A DNA stretch of 64,000 nt from Paramesorhizobium salinisoli (lineage in GTDB: Bacteria; Pseudomonadota; Alphaproteobacteria; Rhizobiales; Rhizobiaceae): NCBI RefSeq assembly GCF_003335045.1, contig NZ_QOZG01000010.1, positions 25,567 through 89,566 of the forward strand. Direction: 5' to 3'. Below the pieces are notes generated by a model. It had not been told where the DNA came from, did not search any database, and worked only from the letters and a program-made list of their open reading frames with translations. This document shows, piece after piece, positions 52,659 to 62,046 of this stretch (within the stretch, counting starts at the first letter, position 1; each line of letters begins with the position of its first letter). The position numbers and the translations under genes are program-made.

Positions 52659-53523
52659 TCCGGCCCGCTCCCATGATGTGGGTATAGAGAAAAGCGGCAG
52701 CCTCCGTCCGGCGGCCGGCCTCGATGAGATCGAGGATGTGCAGATGTTCGCTCGTTTGCTGCGGCAGGCGGCTGCGCTCCATGGTGACGTGATATTCGAT
52801 CAGCCGTCTCAGCCGGTTAATCCGCCGGATGGAGTCGAGAAAAAACTCATTCTGCGAGCAGGCGACGAGCATCTCATGGAACTCGTTGTTCGCCTTGAAG
52901 ATGTCCGCGCGGGACCAGCTTTCATAACCTCCGTTCGCCAGCGCGGTCTGCACGGCGCGGGCCTTTCTGAATTTTTCCTCGTCCGGGCGGAAGGACGGCA
53001 ACAGCATCGCCTGCTGTTCGATCACGGCGCGAAAGACATAGCCTTCCTCGTAACTCTTGCGCGATGTGAGCGTTTCGCGAAACGCCCAGCCATTTCCCGG
53101 AAGGCGCTCGACCCAGCCTTCTTCCGCTATGCGATGGAGCACTTTCAGGAGCCGGCTCCGGGGCACGTCGTAAAGACGCATCAACTCATTTTCGCTGACG
53201 CGCTCCTCAAGCCTGCCCGCCAGCCGATCCTCGGCCAGCCGGAAGTAAAGCGCGTCGTCTTCCTCGCCCTGCGCAGGTGCGGTCGGTTCGGCCGTATCGA
53301 CATTGGCCGCGTCCACACGAAGGAAATAGCCCCGGTTGGGTTCCGCGCTCACGATGCCCATTTCCTCGAGCTTCTTCAGCGCCGCGTTCACGGGAGCGCG
53401 CGAGACGCGGAAGGCATCTGCCAGCATCTGACAGGGCAGATGCTGGCCAGCGCGCATCTCGTTCGCCTTCACATATTCGAGAATGCTTGCGGTGATCTGG
53501 GGGGATACGCTTTGTCTTGCCAT
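52639..53523 (-). CDS. GntR family (FCD-type) regulator with two winged helices
   Basis: A 294-residue regulator. The first winged helix reads AGQHLPCQMLADAFRVSRAP followed by VNAALKKLEEMGI. A second one appears near residues 105-145 (RVSENELMRLYDVPRSRLLK, VLHRIAEEGWVERLP). The C-terminal FCD-like effector domain follows (GYVFRAVIEQQAMLLPSFRP, NNEFHEMLVACSQNEFFLDS). The doubled DNA-binding part is unusual for FadR-like proteins. It lies between the lactonase and tctA genes and probably controls the whole 47-57 kb module through the repeated 24 bp operator. Confidence 0.83.
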   Translation of the reverse strand: MARQSVSPQITASILEYVKANEMRAGQHLPCQMLADAFRVSRAPVNAALKKLEEMGIVSAEPNRGYFLRVDAANVDTAEPTAPAQGEEDDALYFRLAEDRLAGRLEERVSENELMRLYDVPRSRLLKVLHRIAEEGWVERLPGNGWAFRETLTSRKSYEEGYVFRAVIEQQAMLLPSFRPDEEKFRKARAVQTALANGGYESWSRADIFKANNEFHEMLVACSQNEFFLDSIRRINRLRRLIEYHVTMERSRLPQQTSEHLHILDLIEAGRRTEAAAFLYTHIMGAGRIKAPLV

Positions 53524-53610
53524 GGTTCGCCGTGTGAATCTCTGCCCGAGCGCGGTGCCAATTATACACCGGCCATGCCGCGCGCAAAGGCGATATCCCC
53601 CACCCGCTGC

Positions 53611-55110
53611 TCAATCCTCATCTTGGCGGAATTTCGCCAGCCCCTTGAACATGAACGGCGCGACCAGAGCGACCGTGGCGACGGCAATCATGATCGCCGA
53701 GCTCGGATGCTGGAGAAAGACCATCGGATCTCCGAGGCTCATCTGGAGGGAGCGCCTGAGCGCGCTGTCGGCCAGCGGGCCGAGGATGAGGCCGACGACA
53801 GCGGGCGCGACGGGATAGTCATAGCGCCGCATCAGGAAGCCGATCACGCCAAATCCGGCCAGCAGCAGAAGCTCGATCACGGAAGGATTGGCGGCCATCG
53901 TGCCCATGGAGGCAAAGACCAGGATACCGCCGTAAAGCCAGGGCAACGGTATGGCCAGCAGCTTCACCCACAGGCCGATGAGCGGAAGGTTGAGCACAAG
54001 CAGCATAACATTGGCGATGAAAAGGCTCGCGACAAGTCCCCAGACGAGACCGGCATGCTGCGTGAAAAGCAATGGACCGGGCTGGATATTATATTGCTGG
54101 AAGCCGGCAAGCATGACCGCCGCCGTCGCCGAAGTCGGCAATCCGAGCGTGAGGAGCGGAACGAGGGTTCCCGCCGCCGATGCATTGTTCGCCGCCTCCG
54201 GACCAGCGACGCCCTCGATCGCGCCGGTGCCGAATTCCTCCGGCTTGCGGCTCAGCTTCCGTTCCATCGTATAGCTCAGGAATGTCGGGATTTCCGCCCC
54301 GCCGGCAGGCAGCGCGCCGATTGGGAAACCGATTATCGTGCCACGCAGCCAGGGCTTCCACGAGCGCGCCCAATCCTCTCTCGTCATCCAGATCGAACCT
54401 TTGACCGGAAGCGGCTTTTCCGGCTTGGACGCATGGCGCGACGCCATATAGAGCGCCTCGCCGATGGCGAAGAGCCCTACCGCCAGCGTCGTCACCTCGA
54501 CCCCGTCCAGAAGCTGCGGGACGCCGAAGGTCAGGCGCGCTTGCCCGGTCAGCTGATCGAGTCCGATGAGTCCCAGCCAGAGGCCGAAGCCGAGGCTCGT
54601 CAAGCCACGCAACGGCGAAGCGCCAAACGTCGCCGAAACCGTGACAAAGGCGATCAGCATCAGGCCGAAATAGTCCCAGGGAGCGAATTTCACGGCGACT
54701 TTCACCAGCAGCGGCGCGAGGAAGGCGAGCCCCGCCGTAGCGATCAAAGCGGCAACGAAGGAGCCGATTGCGGCTGTTGCAAGCGCGGGACCTCCCCTGC
54801 CTGCGCGGGCCATCCTGTTGCCCTCCAGCGCGGTAACGACGGAAGCGCTCTCTCCCGGCGTATTCAACAGGATCGCGGTGGTCGATCCGCCATACATGCC
54901 GCCGTAATAGATTCCGGCGAACATGATGAGCGAGCCGCCGGGATCGAGCTTGAAGGTGACCGGCAGCAGCAGCGCGACCGTCAGGGCTGGCCCGATGCCC
55001 GGCAGGACACCGACGGCGGTGCCGATGAGCACGCCGATGGCTGCGAAGACCAGATTGGCCGGTTGGATCGCCAGGGAGAACCCTTCGATCAGAAGATGTA
55101 TCGCATCCAT
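53611..55110 (-). CDS. tctA: TTT transporter large membrane subunit TctA (third set)
   Basis: A 499-residue TctA subunit with the family repeats [40 protein letters not shown] and the second-half [18 protein letters not shown]. The NTPGES motif is typical of one TctA subgroup. It is separated from tctB by 3 bp and is the last gene of the tctCBA operon. With aconitase and the ACS carrier next door, a tricarboxylic acid is the most plausible cargo. Confidence 0.92.
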   Translation of the reverse strand: MDAIHLLIEGFSLAIQPANLVFAAIGVLIGTAVGVLPGIGPALTVALLLPVTFKLDPGGSLIMFAGIYYGGMYGGSTTAILLNTPGESASVVTALEGNRMARAGRGGPALATAAIGSFVAALIATAGLAFLAPLLVKVAVKFAPWDYFGLMLIAFVTVSATFGASPLRGLTSLGFGLWLGLIGLDQLTGQARLTFGVPQLLDGVEVTTLAVGLFAIGEALYMASRHASKPEKPLPVKGSIWMTREDWARSWKPWLRGTIIGFPIGALPAGGAEIPTFLSYTMERKLSRKPEEFGTGAIEGVAGPEAANNASAAGTLVPLLTLGLPTSATAAVMLAGFQQYNIQPGPLLFTQHAGLVWGLVASLFIANVMLLVLNLPLIGLWVKLLAIPLPWLYGGILVFASMGTMAANPSVIELLLLAGFGVIGFLMRRYDYPVAPAVVGLILGPLADSALRRSLQMSLGDPMVFLQHPSSAIMIAVATVALVAPFMFKGLAKFRQDED

Positions 55111-55113
55111 GGA

Positions 55114-55590
55114 TCAGCCCAGCAGCCGCTCCAAAGGCCCTTGCGGCAATGCAAGGCTCAGGAGCTTGTTGAAGAAAAGGAAGACGATGATGCCGATGAC
55201 CCCACCGGCAAGGAAGTCGGCCAGGAGCGCCCTGCGCCCGAAGGCGCGCGCGGTGAACGTGAAGAGTAAAGTGGCTCCCAGAACGAAGCCGGCATGGAGC
55301 CAGACCGAGCCAATCAATCCCGTCAGCGCAAGCGCGATCCAGCCGATTGCCCTCCAGTCGCAATCTTCCGTCGGCCCGGCAGATATCCTGAAGGCGCTGA
55401 GCAGATGCCCCAGGCCGAGCGCCACGAAGAACAGGCAGATAAAATAGGAAGCCGCATTCGCGCTCATCCCATATGTCGCGCGAACCGCCATGCGGCTGGC
55501 ATCCCCATAGGTTACCGCCGCTACTGCGAACAGAGCCATCGCGATGACGGCCGCCGGACGGTTCGTCAGTTTCAAACTTTTGTCAGACAT
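55114..55590 (-). CDS. tctB: TTT transporter small membrane subunit TctB (third set)
   Basis: A 158-residue protein with four hydrophobic segments, starting MSDKSLKLTNRPAAVIAMAL. The RATYGMSANAASYFICLFFV region corresponds to the TctB G(P/T)xxxxP segment. A hydrophobic C-terminal half, ending FLFFNKLLSLALPQGPLERL, completes it. It lies between tctC (52 bp) and tctA (3 bp). Confidence 0.85.
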   Translation of the reverse strand: MSDKSLKLTNRPAAVIAMALFAVAAVTYGDASRMAVRATYGMSANAASYFICLFFVALGLGHLLSAFRISAGPTEDCDWRAIGWIALALTGLIGSVWLHAGFVLGATLLFTFTARAFGRRALLADFLAGGVIGIIVFLFFNKLLSLALPQGPLERLLG

Positions 55591-55642
55591 GGAATCCCCA
55601 AGGTTGGCATGGGAAAGGCCAGGGGCCCTCCCATTACCGCCG

Positions 55643-56611
55643 TCACTTCGCGAGCCCGATGGATGTCAGGATCGACCGGACCCGATCCGTTTCCGATGCG
55701 ATGAAGGTCTTGAACTCATCTGCCGGCGCATAATAGTCCGCCCATCCCCGCGCCTTGATCAGATCCTTCCATTCCTTTGATTGGACGGTGTTGCCGACCG
55801 CGGATTTCAGCGCTTCCAGATCAGCGCCCTTGACATCAGGATCGGCGAATATACCCCGCCAGTTGACGAGCTCGATATCGAGCCCTTGCGCTTTCAGTGG
55901 TTTCGCCTCGATGCCGTCGATGGGCTCCGGATAGGAGATGGCGAGCGCGCGCAGATCACCCGACTCGATCTGACCCTGCCACTCGCCGTAACCAGAAACA
56001 CCCGCCGTGGCCTGCCCGCCCAGCATGGCGGCCAGCGCTTCGCCACCACCCGAATAAGCGATATAATTGACTTTGCTGGGGTCGGCGCCGGCAGCCTTGG
56101 TCACCAAGGCCGCGAGAATGTGATCGGCCCCGCCTGCTGATCCGCCGACCCAGATGGCCGTCGCGACGTCCTTCTTGATCGTTGCGAGCAAGTCATCGAT
56201 CGTCTTGATCGGCGAGTCCTTGGGCACGACGATGACCAGAGGATCGCCGGTGAGCCGGGCGATAGGCGTTACCTGCGTCAGATCGACAGGAGAATTGTTG
56301 GAAATGCTCGCGCCGACCAGGGTTATCCCCGCCAGCAGCAACTGATCGGAAGCCCCATTGGCGTTGCCGACGAACTGGGCAAGGCCCACCGTGCCGCCCG
56401 CGCCGGGGACATTGATCACCTGGACGCTTTTCGCCTGGCCGGTCGCCATCATGACCTCCTGCAGCGAGCGCGCCGCCGAATCCCATCCGCCGCCGGCACC
56501 GGCAGGCGCCATGATGGTAAGTTCCAGCTCGGAAGCCGCCAAAGGCGCGGTCTGGAACATGATGCCCGTGAGAGCCGCCACGCAAAAAGCGGATTTAAGA
56601 AATTGTCGCAT
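55643..56611 (-). CDS. tctC: TTT transporter substrate-binding protein TctC (third set)
   Basis: A 322-residue periplasmic binding protein. A signal peptide (MRQFLKSAFCVAALTGIMFQ, then TAPLAAS) is followed by ELTIMAPAGAGGGWDSAARS, the ligand loop of the TctC fold. VIVVPKDSPIKTIDDLLA and WVGGSAGGADHILAALVTKA are further family landmarks. It heads tctCBA, and the second copy of the 24 bp operator lies 55 bp before its start. Confidence 0.92.
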   Translation of the reverse strand: MRQFLKSAFCVAALTGIMFQTAPLAASELELTIMAPAGAGGGWDSAARSLQEVMMATGQAKSVQVINVPGAGGTVGLAQFVGNANGASDQLLLAGITLVGASISNNSPVDLTQVTPIARLTGDPLVIVVPKDSPIKTIDDLLATIKKDVATAIWVGGSAGGADHILAALVTKAAGADPSKVNYIAYSGGGEALAAMLGGQATAGVSGYGEWQGQIESGDLRALAISYPEPIDGIEAKPLKAQGLDIELVNWRGIFADPDVKGADLEALKSAVGNTVQSKEWKDLIKARGWADYYAPADEFKTFIASETDRVRSILTSIGLAK

Positions 56612-56665
56612 TCGAATTGATCCTCCCCAATGACAAACGGCGATCCTCCATCGCCGCCTCTAAAC

Positions 56666-56689
56666 TGCATTAAATAGATATAAAATGCA
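56666..56689. promoter_or_regulatory. Operator copy 2 of the acnA/tct regulon
   Basis: TGCATT-N12-AATGCA, a perfect 6 bp inverted repeat with a 12 bp AT-rich spacer, just upstream of tctC. It shares 20 of 24 positions with the site at 51484-51507. Confidence 0.65.
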
Positions 56690-56818
56690 ATATAAGATTC
56701 CAAATGTTGCGACAGGTCGCCGATTGGCGAACGCCGCGACATCCAAATGCCACCTCTGATTGCTCTCAGCTGAATCTCTGTGGTGGACAGCGGGCGGTAC
56801 GGACGTTGCGCGTTCCGT

Positions 56819-57388
56819 TTACGAAAAGACCCTAGCGCCCTCGCCTGCCGCCAGGCGCGTCGCGAGGCGTTCAAGCGGCGCGCCGTTCTGTTCCGCGAGC
56901 GCCAATATCCAGGCGCCCTGCAACAGCGCCAGAAGATGCTCCCCGACACCGCGCGCGTCGTTTACACCCAGCCGATCCGCATGGCCCGCAAGGCAGGCGC
57001 TCCAGCCGGACATCACCGTCTTAGCGACCCGGCGCAATTCCGGCTCATCGGACGCGGCCTGCAGCACGCTCATCACTGGACAGGCAAGCACCCCGTCCGG
57101 CTGAACGGCCAGCCCGATTATCGCGCGGCAAGTACGGACCGCCCCTTCTCGGAAATCGGCGGCATCGGCGAAGGCGTCGTTCACCAACTCTTCCACCACC
57201 CCCCCCGCCGAGAGCGTCGCGGCCCTAGCCAGCTCGGATTTGCCGCCGGGAAAATGATGATAGAGCGAGCCTTTGGGCAAACCGGAGACAGCCAGGATTT
57301 CGGCAAGCCCAACGCCGTCATAGCCCTTCCGGCGGAACAGGCTTGCAGCGGCTCGCACGAGGCGATCACGGGCGGGAACAGCGGTCAT
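56819..57388 (-). CDS. TetR family repressor
   Basis: A 189-residue TetR regulator. The helix-turn-helix reads GLAEILAVSGLPKGSLYHHF near residues 27-46, after RLVRAAASLFRRKGYDGV. The C-terminus is of the TetR_C AcrR-like type. It is divergent from the alpha/beta hydrolase gene at 57466, with two clear palindromes between them, so it probably represses both genes. The inducer is unknown. Confidence 0.88.
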   Translation of the reverse strand: MTAVPARDRLVRAAASLFRRKGYDGVGLAEILAVSGLPKGSLYHHFPGGKSELARAATLSAGGVVEELVNDAFADAADFREGAVRTCRAIIGLAVQPDGVLACPVMSVLQAASDEPELRRVAKTVMSGWSACLAGHADRLGVNDARGVGEHLLALLQGAWILALAEQNGAPLERLATRLAAGEGARVFS

Positions 57389-57405
57389 GGCCCTCTGTAC
57401 AATGT

Positions 57406-57448
57406 CTAGACCGAACGGTCTAGCTATAGTATTAGACCAACTGGTCTA
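57406..57448. promoter_or_regulatory. Two TetR operators
   Basis: CTAGACCGAACGGTCTAG (57406-57423) is a perfect 18 bp palindrome, and TAGACCA-AC-TGGTCTA (57433-57448) a perfect 16 bp one. Their centres are 26 bp apart. Both share TAGACC/GGTCTA arms and lie between the TetR and hydrolase starts. Confidence 0.75.
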
Positions 57449-57465
57449 GCGAGAGGGAGGTTGCA

Positions 57466-58317
57466 ATGGAACAGGATTCGGAAGCACGGCAGGTGACTAT
57501 CGAAGCGCAAGGGGCCCAGCTTCAAGGTCTTTACTACGAGCCCTCGGGCGCGCCACGCGCGCATCTCGTCCTGCATGGCGCGACCGGTGTCCCGCAGCGC
57601 TACTACCGGTCCTTTGCGATCTGGGCCGCAGAACGGGGCGTCGGTGTCCTCACCTATGATTATCGCGACTTCGGCAGGTCGGCCTATCGCGCCATGCGAA
57701 AGAGCGATGCAACTTTAGTCGACTGGGCCGTCCGCGATCAGGCCGCAGCAGAACGCACCCTTGCGGAGCTAGCCGCGGAGGGGTCTTTATGGATGATCGG
57801 CCACTCGCTCGGCGGGCTGGGCTTTCCGTTCCGCCGCTTCGACGCGCGGTTTGAGAAAATCACCACCATCGGTGCCGGGTTTGCGCATTTCAGCGACCAT
57901 CCGTGGAGCTATCGACCGAAAGCCCTCGCGTTCTGGTTTCTGGTCGGCCCCATCGGAACCGCGCTCGCCAATTATCTTCCCGGACGGAGATTGCTCTTGG
58001 GCGAAGACCTGCCGGCGGGCGTTTACTGGCAATGGCGCAAATGGTGCATCAGCCGGGATTTCTTTAAAAGCGACATCGGCGTGAGCCTGTCCGAACCGGA
58101 TTTCGGTGCCGATGGACCGCAACTGCGCATGCTGACCATGGCAGATGACGTAGTCGTACCGCCCGTCGCGGTAAAACGCTTTGCGAACGCCTTTCCCAAA
58201 GGACGGGTGGATTACCGGATGCTGCAGCCTGCGGATTACGGTTTGTCGTCCCTCGGCCACATAGAAGTTTTCTCCAGACGCAACGCGCTGGTCTGGCTGA
58301 CTCTACTGGAACGCTGA
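57466..58317 (+). CDS. Alpha/beta hydrolase, TetR-controlled
   Basis: A 283-residue hydrolase. The nucleophile elbow GHSLGG places Ser114. HLVLHGATGVPQRYYRSFAI is the oxyanion region and YDYRDFGRSAY follows the second strand. The Asp is in the MLTMADDVVVPP loop near 224 and the His in LSSLGHIEVF near 265. The family is often annotated as serine aminopeptidase S33-like, but no substrate can be read. The ATG at 57466 follows GAGAGGGAGG. It is divergent from its probable repressor. Confidence 0.82.
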   Translation: MEQDSEARQVTIEAQGAQLQGLYYEPSGAPRAHLVLHGATGVPQRYYRSFAIWAAERGVGVLTYDYRDFGRSAYRAMRKSDATLVDWAVRDQAAAERTLAELAAEGSLWMIGHSLGGLGFPFRRFDARFEKITTIGAGFAHFSDHPWSYRPKALAFWFLVGPIGTALANYLPGRRLLLGEDLPAGVYWQWRKWCISRDFFKSDIGVSLSEPDFGADGPQLRMLTMADDVVVPPVAVKRFANAFPKGRVDYRMLQPADYGLSSLGHIEVFSRRNALVWLTLLER

Positions 58318-58370
58318 TTCACCCGTTCAGCGGCCCGCGTTAGCATCTCTGCCTACATCGCTGTTGCATA

Positions 58371-58402
58371 CTTCCACTGAGCACTTCTTATAACAGTGGA
58401 AG
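58371..58402. repeat. Inverted repeat after the hydrolase gene
   Basis: CTTCCACTG and CAGTGGAAG form perfect 9 bp arms around 14 bases, 54 bp after the hydrolase stop. It is probably an RNA hairpin or terminator; no T tract follows. Confidence 0.45.
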
Positions 58403-58486
58403 AAAAGTGGAATACCCTGCGTAACTGTCCGGTTTTCAGGTGATGCTAATGCGATATTGAACGACGATATGGCAGACGCAAAATGC

Positions 58487-58508
58487 AAAAAAGCCGCCTG
58501 AAGGCGAC
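58487..58508 (-). terminator. Intrinsic terminator, minus strand
   Basis: On the minus strand GTCGCC-TTCA-GGCGGC forms a hairpin (one G-T pair) followed directly by TTTTTT. It fits a rho-independent terminator, but no intact minus-strand gene is seen just to its right, so the gene it served may be lost. Confidence 0.65.
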
Positions 58509-59108
58509 CAATGCTATGTTAAATTGAAATAACGAGCGATTTATGTCTGAACTGGTTGCGGGGGCCTGCGCCCATCTTTACTTGCGATCATCGCCATCAT
58601 CCTGTGCTCAACTAAAATCTCTTCCTGCCGGCGACCGTAGCGGCCTATTTCGTACTGCTGCGTAAAAATCTGGCGATGGATACTCATCGAGAGAAAGCAG
58701 AATAAACTCTCACCCAAAGGGCCCATTGGCACTTGTATGGGGATGTTTTTGTCAACAGTCTTTCATGCATCCATTCATGGCCCTCGTTGATTGCAGGCCT
58801 GGTCGATTCATGACGAGGAGCGCTGGCCCACATGAGCGAAGCTTGGGACTGCGATCGTGCCGGACGCCGATGCCGAGGGGAGCCTGCCAGGTGCGAGACA
58901 ATGCTCTCGCGTACTTGTTTGCGGCGGGTGCTGAGACCCGTACCATGATGCAGTAATGCGCATCGCGAGCAAGGCTCCGGGGCGGCGGGACCATTCTTAA
59001 TCACGGTGAAAAGCCCATGTGCCAAGCCGGTACGCCACCGCCTCGGATCGTTGGGAGCCTGGCGCGATTGGCACTCTGGGCTCCGATAGTTTAGTATTTC
59101 CTTCTTTG
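58509..59108. other. No recognisable gene
   Basis: 600 bp with short overlapping frames on both strands and no recognisable motif. It lies between the orphan terminator and IS110 remnants, so it is probably eroded mobile-element sequence. Confidence 0.45.
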
Positions 59109-59580
59109 TTACGCAGCCGTACGCAATGCGACGCCCTGCGGGATCTCGCCCATGGTGGCCATGCGCCAGAGCCCGATGAGCAGACGCCGCGCCACAGCTA
59201 CGATCATGGTCTTGCGGGTGCCTCCGCGACCATCCTCGGTCCGCTTCTGAAACCATTGCGCCAAAGCGCTATCCTTCTGGAATCGAAGAAACCGCCAGGC
59301 GAGCTGGATCATCCCACGCCGCACCCGAGCATTGCCGGTTCTTGCCAGACCTCACTCGCGCCGTCGCGCGCCGCTTTCATCTGGAGAGCCGATGAGACCG
59401 GCATAGCGCGCGACCGCCTTTCGATCCCGAAGGTTGCGGGATAAGACCTCGTGCACGAGCATATCCGCAGTCTCGACGCCGACGCCGATGACGCTCGAGA
59501 TCAGGCGAACCATCGCGTGAGGTCCCTTTTCGGCAGCCGCGGCCGTCTCCAGCTTGCGCAGAAAGGCGGCGCTCGCGCGC
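59109..59580 (-). pseudogene. IS110-family transposase C-terminal remnant
   Basis: The minus strand reads KGPHAMVRLISSVIGVGVET, ADMLVHEVLSRNLRDRKAVA and RYAGLIGSPDESGARRRE, then an in-frame TGA at 59352, then GLARTGNARVRRGMIQLAWR and a C-terminus ending EIPQGVALRTAA. This is the serine-containing C-terminal half of an IS110 (IS1111-like) transposase. The N-terminal DEDD domain is missing and the stop is internal, so it cannot be active. Confidence 0.88.
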
Positions 59581-59595
59581 CTGGGAATCCGTGGG

Positions 59596-59657
59596 TCAAT
59601 CCGACGTTCGCGGCTACGTCTGGTGCGTGAGCAGATCAAGGCCATCGAGCAGGAACG
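59596..59657 (+). pseudogene. Inverted IS110 transposase fragment
   Basis: On the plus strand RRSRLRLVREQIKAIEQER matches the segment that normally precedes the C-terminal half of the same transposase type. It is in the opposite orientation to the remnant at its left, so an inversion or a second element copy is implied. Confidence 0.6.
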
Positions 59658-60446
59658 TGGTCCGGATCCACCGAAAAAGCAAGAAAGTGGAACAGTCTTC
59701 TTCATTTTCTGGCTCAGCTAATTTCGGAGAACGCCGAAACTGGCTACGACACGGCGCCATTGGCCGATGACGATTTAGGGCTACTGGGATGGCAGACATT
59801 TCATACCCTTCGGGAGATGGGAGTAGCCATTCCTCAAGATTTCCCGAAGGAATTAGAGTTTGATTATAATGTACGGTTTTTCGAAAAAGATGAAGATGAT
59901 GAAAAAAGAATAGAAGCTCTCGAAGAGCATACTTTCACTTCGCTCATTAGAGCGATCTACCATGCCCTCAACGATGTGTATGGTTTCTAGGCAGCCTACG
60001 TAGACGAACTGATTATGGACGAAGATCTCGATCTTTTCGATTCTCCAGCCGGAAATATTGAGCCATGCCTTATGGATCTCGCTGCGTCCAAGATAGAGGT
60101 AGATCCGGCGTTCGCTCCTAAATTTAATGAGTTTCGACATCGTACACGAAAGGAATACCGGAGCTGGTTAAATCTTGTTAAACATAAGGCAATCCGAGCA
60201 GGCGCCCCTCTTCGAGCGGAACTGTTAGACTTGGTTTATTTTCCCCATGAGGATCTAGGGCGCATGGCAGAACTTGAAAGTCTCGGGCGGAATTCCGTTC
60301 GTCTACACCCAGATATTTACATGAACGAACTTTTGTGTGGTATGCGCGCCATTAACAAAATCATGCCTATAATACTGGAAAAGTTAGGAGTATCTGAAGA
60401 GATCAGCATTGACTCCGCTGTTTTTACGCTCGAGAGAGTAGATTAA
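59640..60446 (+). pseudogene. Unknown gene, truncated and split by an in-frame TAG
   Basis: A single frame is readable from about 59653: ARKWNSLLHFLAQLISENAE, then PLADDDLGLLGWQTFHTLRE, then EHTFTSLIRAIYHALNDVYGF, a TAG at 59988-59990, and straight on through AAYVDELIMDEDLDLFDSPA to ISIDSAVFTLERVD. The second part alone (60015-60446) could be made as 143 residues from its ATG. The 5' end runs into IS110 sequence, which probably removed the true start. The protein is acidic, lower in GC than its neighbours, and not recognised. Confidence 0.5.
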
Positions 60447-60628
60447 TATGCCGGGCATGATCGACATTGTCAGGATGACAATGCAAGCTAGATTCGGTTG
60501 CCCATTAGGAAGACCACCTGATCGTTCTTGGAATTTTGAAGTTGGACCGCATCATCGGACCGATAAGGTCGCTCATTTGCTGGCGCGGCAGTTGCTGACT
60601 ATGAGGTGAGCTCGGCTCGTGAAGGATT

Positions 60629-61807
60629 TCAGCTGTCGGGCAAAGGATCTGTCCCCTCACTGAGGATCGCAAGATAGCGTCGGTAGCTGAACACCCGCCC
60701 CCGCTTGCGCCCGGTGATCTCTTCAACAATGCCCATCTTCTCCAGGTCGGCCAAGGCCGCATTGACTGTCGGCGCCGACAAGCCCGTCTGCTGGACAAGC
60801 TGGTTGGAGGTCAGGAACGGGTTTTGCTGAAAGAGGTCGTGGATGCGGAGTGCCGAGCCTGCACGGTCACTTTCGTTCGTGATCCGCTCGCGATCTTCCT
60901 TGAAGAGGTCGACAATCCGGGTGGCCGCCTCGAAAGCCTGGTTCGCCGTTTCGGCTACACCCGCCAAGAAGAAGTCGAGCCAAGCCTCCCAATTGCCGTT
61001 TTCTCGCACCTCCTGGAGCAGACGATAGTAGTCGGCACGATGCGTCTTCAAGAACAGACTGAGATAGAGCAGCGGCTTGCGGAGCACCCCGTTGACGCAA
61101 AGATACAGTGTCACCAGAAGGCGGCCGATACGGCCGTTCCCATCAAGGAACGGGTGGATGGTCTCGAACTGGACATGCAGCAGTCCGGCCTTGATCAGCG
61201 CCGGCAATTGCGATCCGTCTTCGTGAATGAAACGCTCCAGAGCATCCAGGCAGGCATCGAGTTCGGTGACGGGCGGTGGCACATAGAGCGCATTGCCGGG
61301 ACGTGAGCCACCGATCCAGTTCTGCGAACGGCGGAAATCACCCGGGCTTTTGGTGCCGCCGCGTCCGCTTTGCAGCAGCCGAGCATGCATCTCGCGGATC
61401 AGGCGCAACGACAATGGCAGCTCTTCCAGCCGTTCCAGCCCGTACATCATCGCATCAACGTAGTTCGACACTTCGCGGATGTCGTCGATCGGCTCCCCGG
61501 TCTGGGCCTGGTTCTCGAAGCGCAGAAGATCAGTCAGTGTGGATTGCGTCCCCTCGATCTGGGACGAGAGCACCGCCTCCTTGCGCACATACATATAGAG
61601 GAAGAGTTCCTGGCGTGGCAGCAGCATGGTAATGCCATCCAGTCGCCCGAGCGCGCGCTCGGCGAGGCTCAGTCGTTCCAGAAGAGCCAGCACGTCGATC
61701 TGCGGCTTCGGCGGCAGAGGCGGCGGAACGAATGCGCGCACGATCTCGCCCGCGACAGGGGTTTCGACATATCGGCCAAGGCGCTGATCTGCGTCGGAAT
61801 CGGTCAT
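60629..61807 (-). CDS. fic: Fic family AMPylase with C-terminal winged helix
   Basis: A 392-residue Fic protein. The N-terminal Fic_N region includes SSQIEGT at 81-87, an inhibitory (S/T)xxxE(G/N) helix, so the activity is probably self-restrained (class II). The catalytic loop HPFLDGNGRIGR lies at 218-229, with His218 as base. A winged helix follows at about 330-385 (LTSNQLVQQTGLSAPTVNAA, KMGIVEEITGRKRGRVFSY). Fic enzymes transfer AMP to hydroxyls of target proteins. No separate antitoxin gene is adjacent. The winged helix may bind the TTAAATA repeats upstream. Confidence 0.92.
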   Translation of the reverse strand: MTDSDADQRLGRYVETPVAGEIVRAFVPPPLPPKPQIDVLALLERLSLAERALGRLDGITMLLPRQELFLYMYVRKEAVLSSQIEGTQSTLTDLLRFENQAQTGEPIDDIREVSNYVDAMMYGLERLEELPLSLRLIREMHARLLQSGRGGTKSPGDFRRSQNWIGGSRPGNALYVPPPVTELDACLDALERFIHEDGSQLPALIKAGLLHVQFETIHPFLDGNGRIGRLLVTLYLCVNGVLRKPLLYLSLFLKTHRADYYRLLQEVRENGNWEAWLDFFLAGVAETANQAFEAATRIVDLFKEDRERITNESDRAGSALRIHDLFQQNPFLTSNQLVQQTGLSAPTVNAALADLEKMGIVEEITGRKRGRVFSYRRYLAILSEGTDPLPDS

Positions 61808-61831
61808 AGCGCCATCTTGGCAGGGTGGCGC

Positions 61832-61892
61832 TATTTAAACAATCCCATCGGCACTTAAATAACGGAGATGCTAACGTAAGCGCGCTTAAATA
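61832..61892. promoter_or_regulatory. TTAAATA repeats upstream of fic
   Basis: TATTTAA (61832) and TTAAATA (61855-61861) form an inverted repeat, and a third copy, CTTAAATA, lies at 61885-61892. They are in the fic promoter region and may be bound by the Fic winged helix for autoregulation. Confidence 0.45.
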
Positions 61893-62046
61893 GGCTCGTC
61901 ACTCTCGGCCTGCTCCATCAGAAGCATAAAGCCGTCCGATCGGCAGTGCCAGCGTATTGGCAAGGAGATTAGGCATCCGATGCGACGAATCGGATAGGAC
62001 CGCGACCTTCGTCAAACGTCGTGGACAATCTTCATAGCCTACTCAC

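Noticed and set aside
52678..55269. An 863-residue forward frame across gntR and tctA
   Set aside because: It is antisense to two well-supported genes, has a low-complexity Arg/Glu/Gln-rich composition and no recognisable domain.
37178..58664. TCGTACTGCTGCGTA shared by the AlpA upstream region (37178) and 58650
   Set aside because: A single 15 bp match is expected by chance in 64 kb, and no further similarity flanks it, so it was not called an attachment-site pair.
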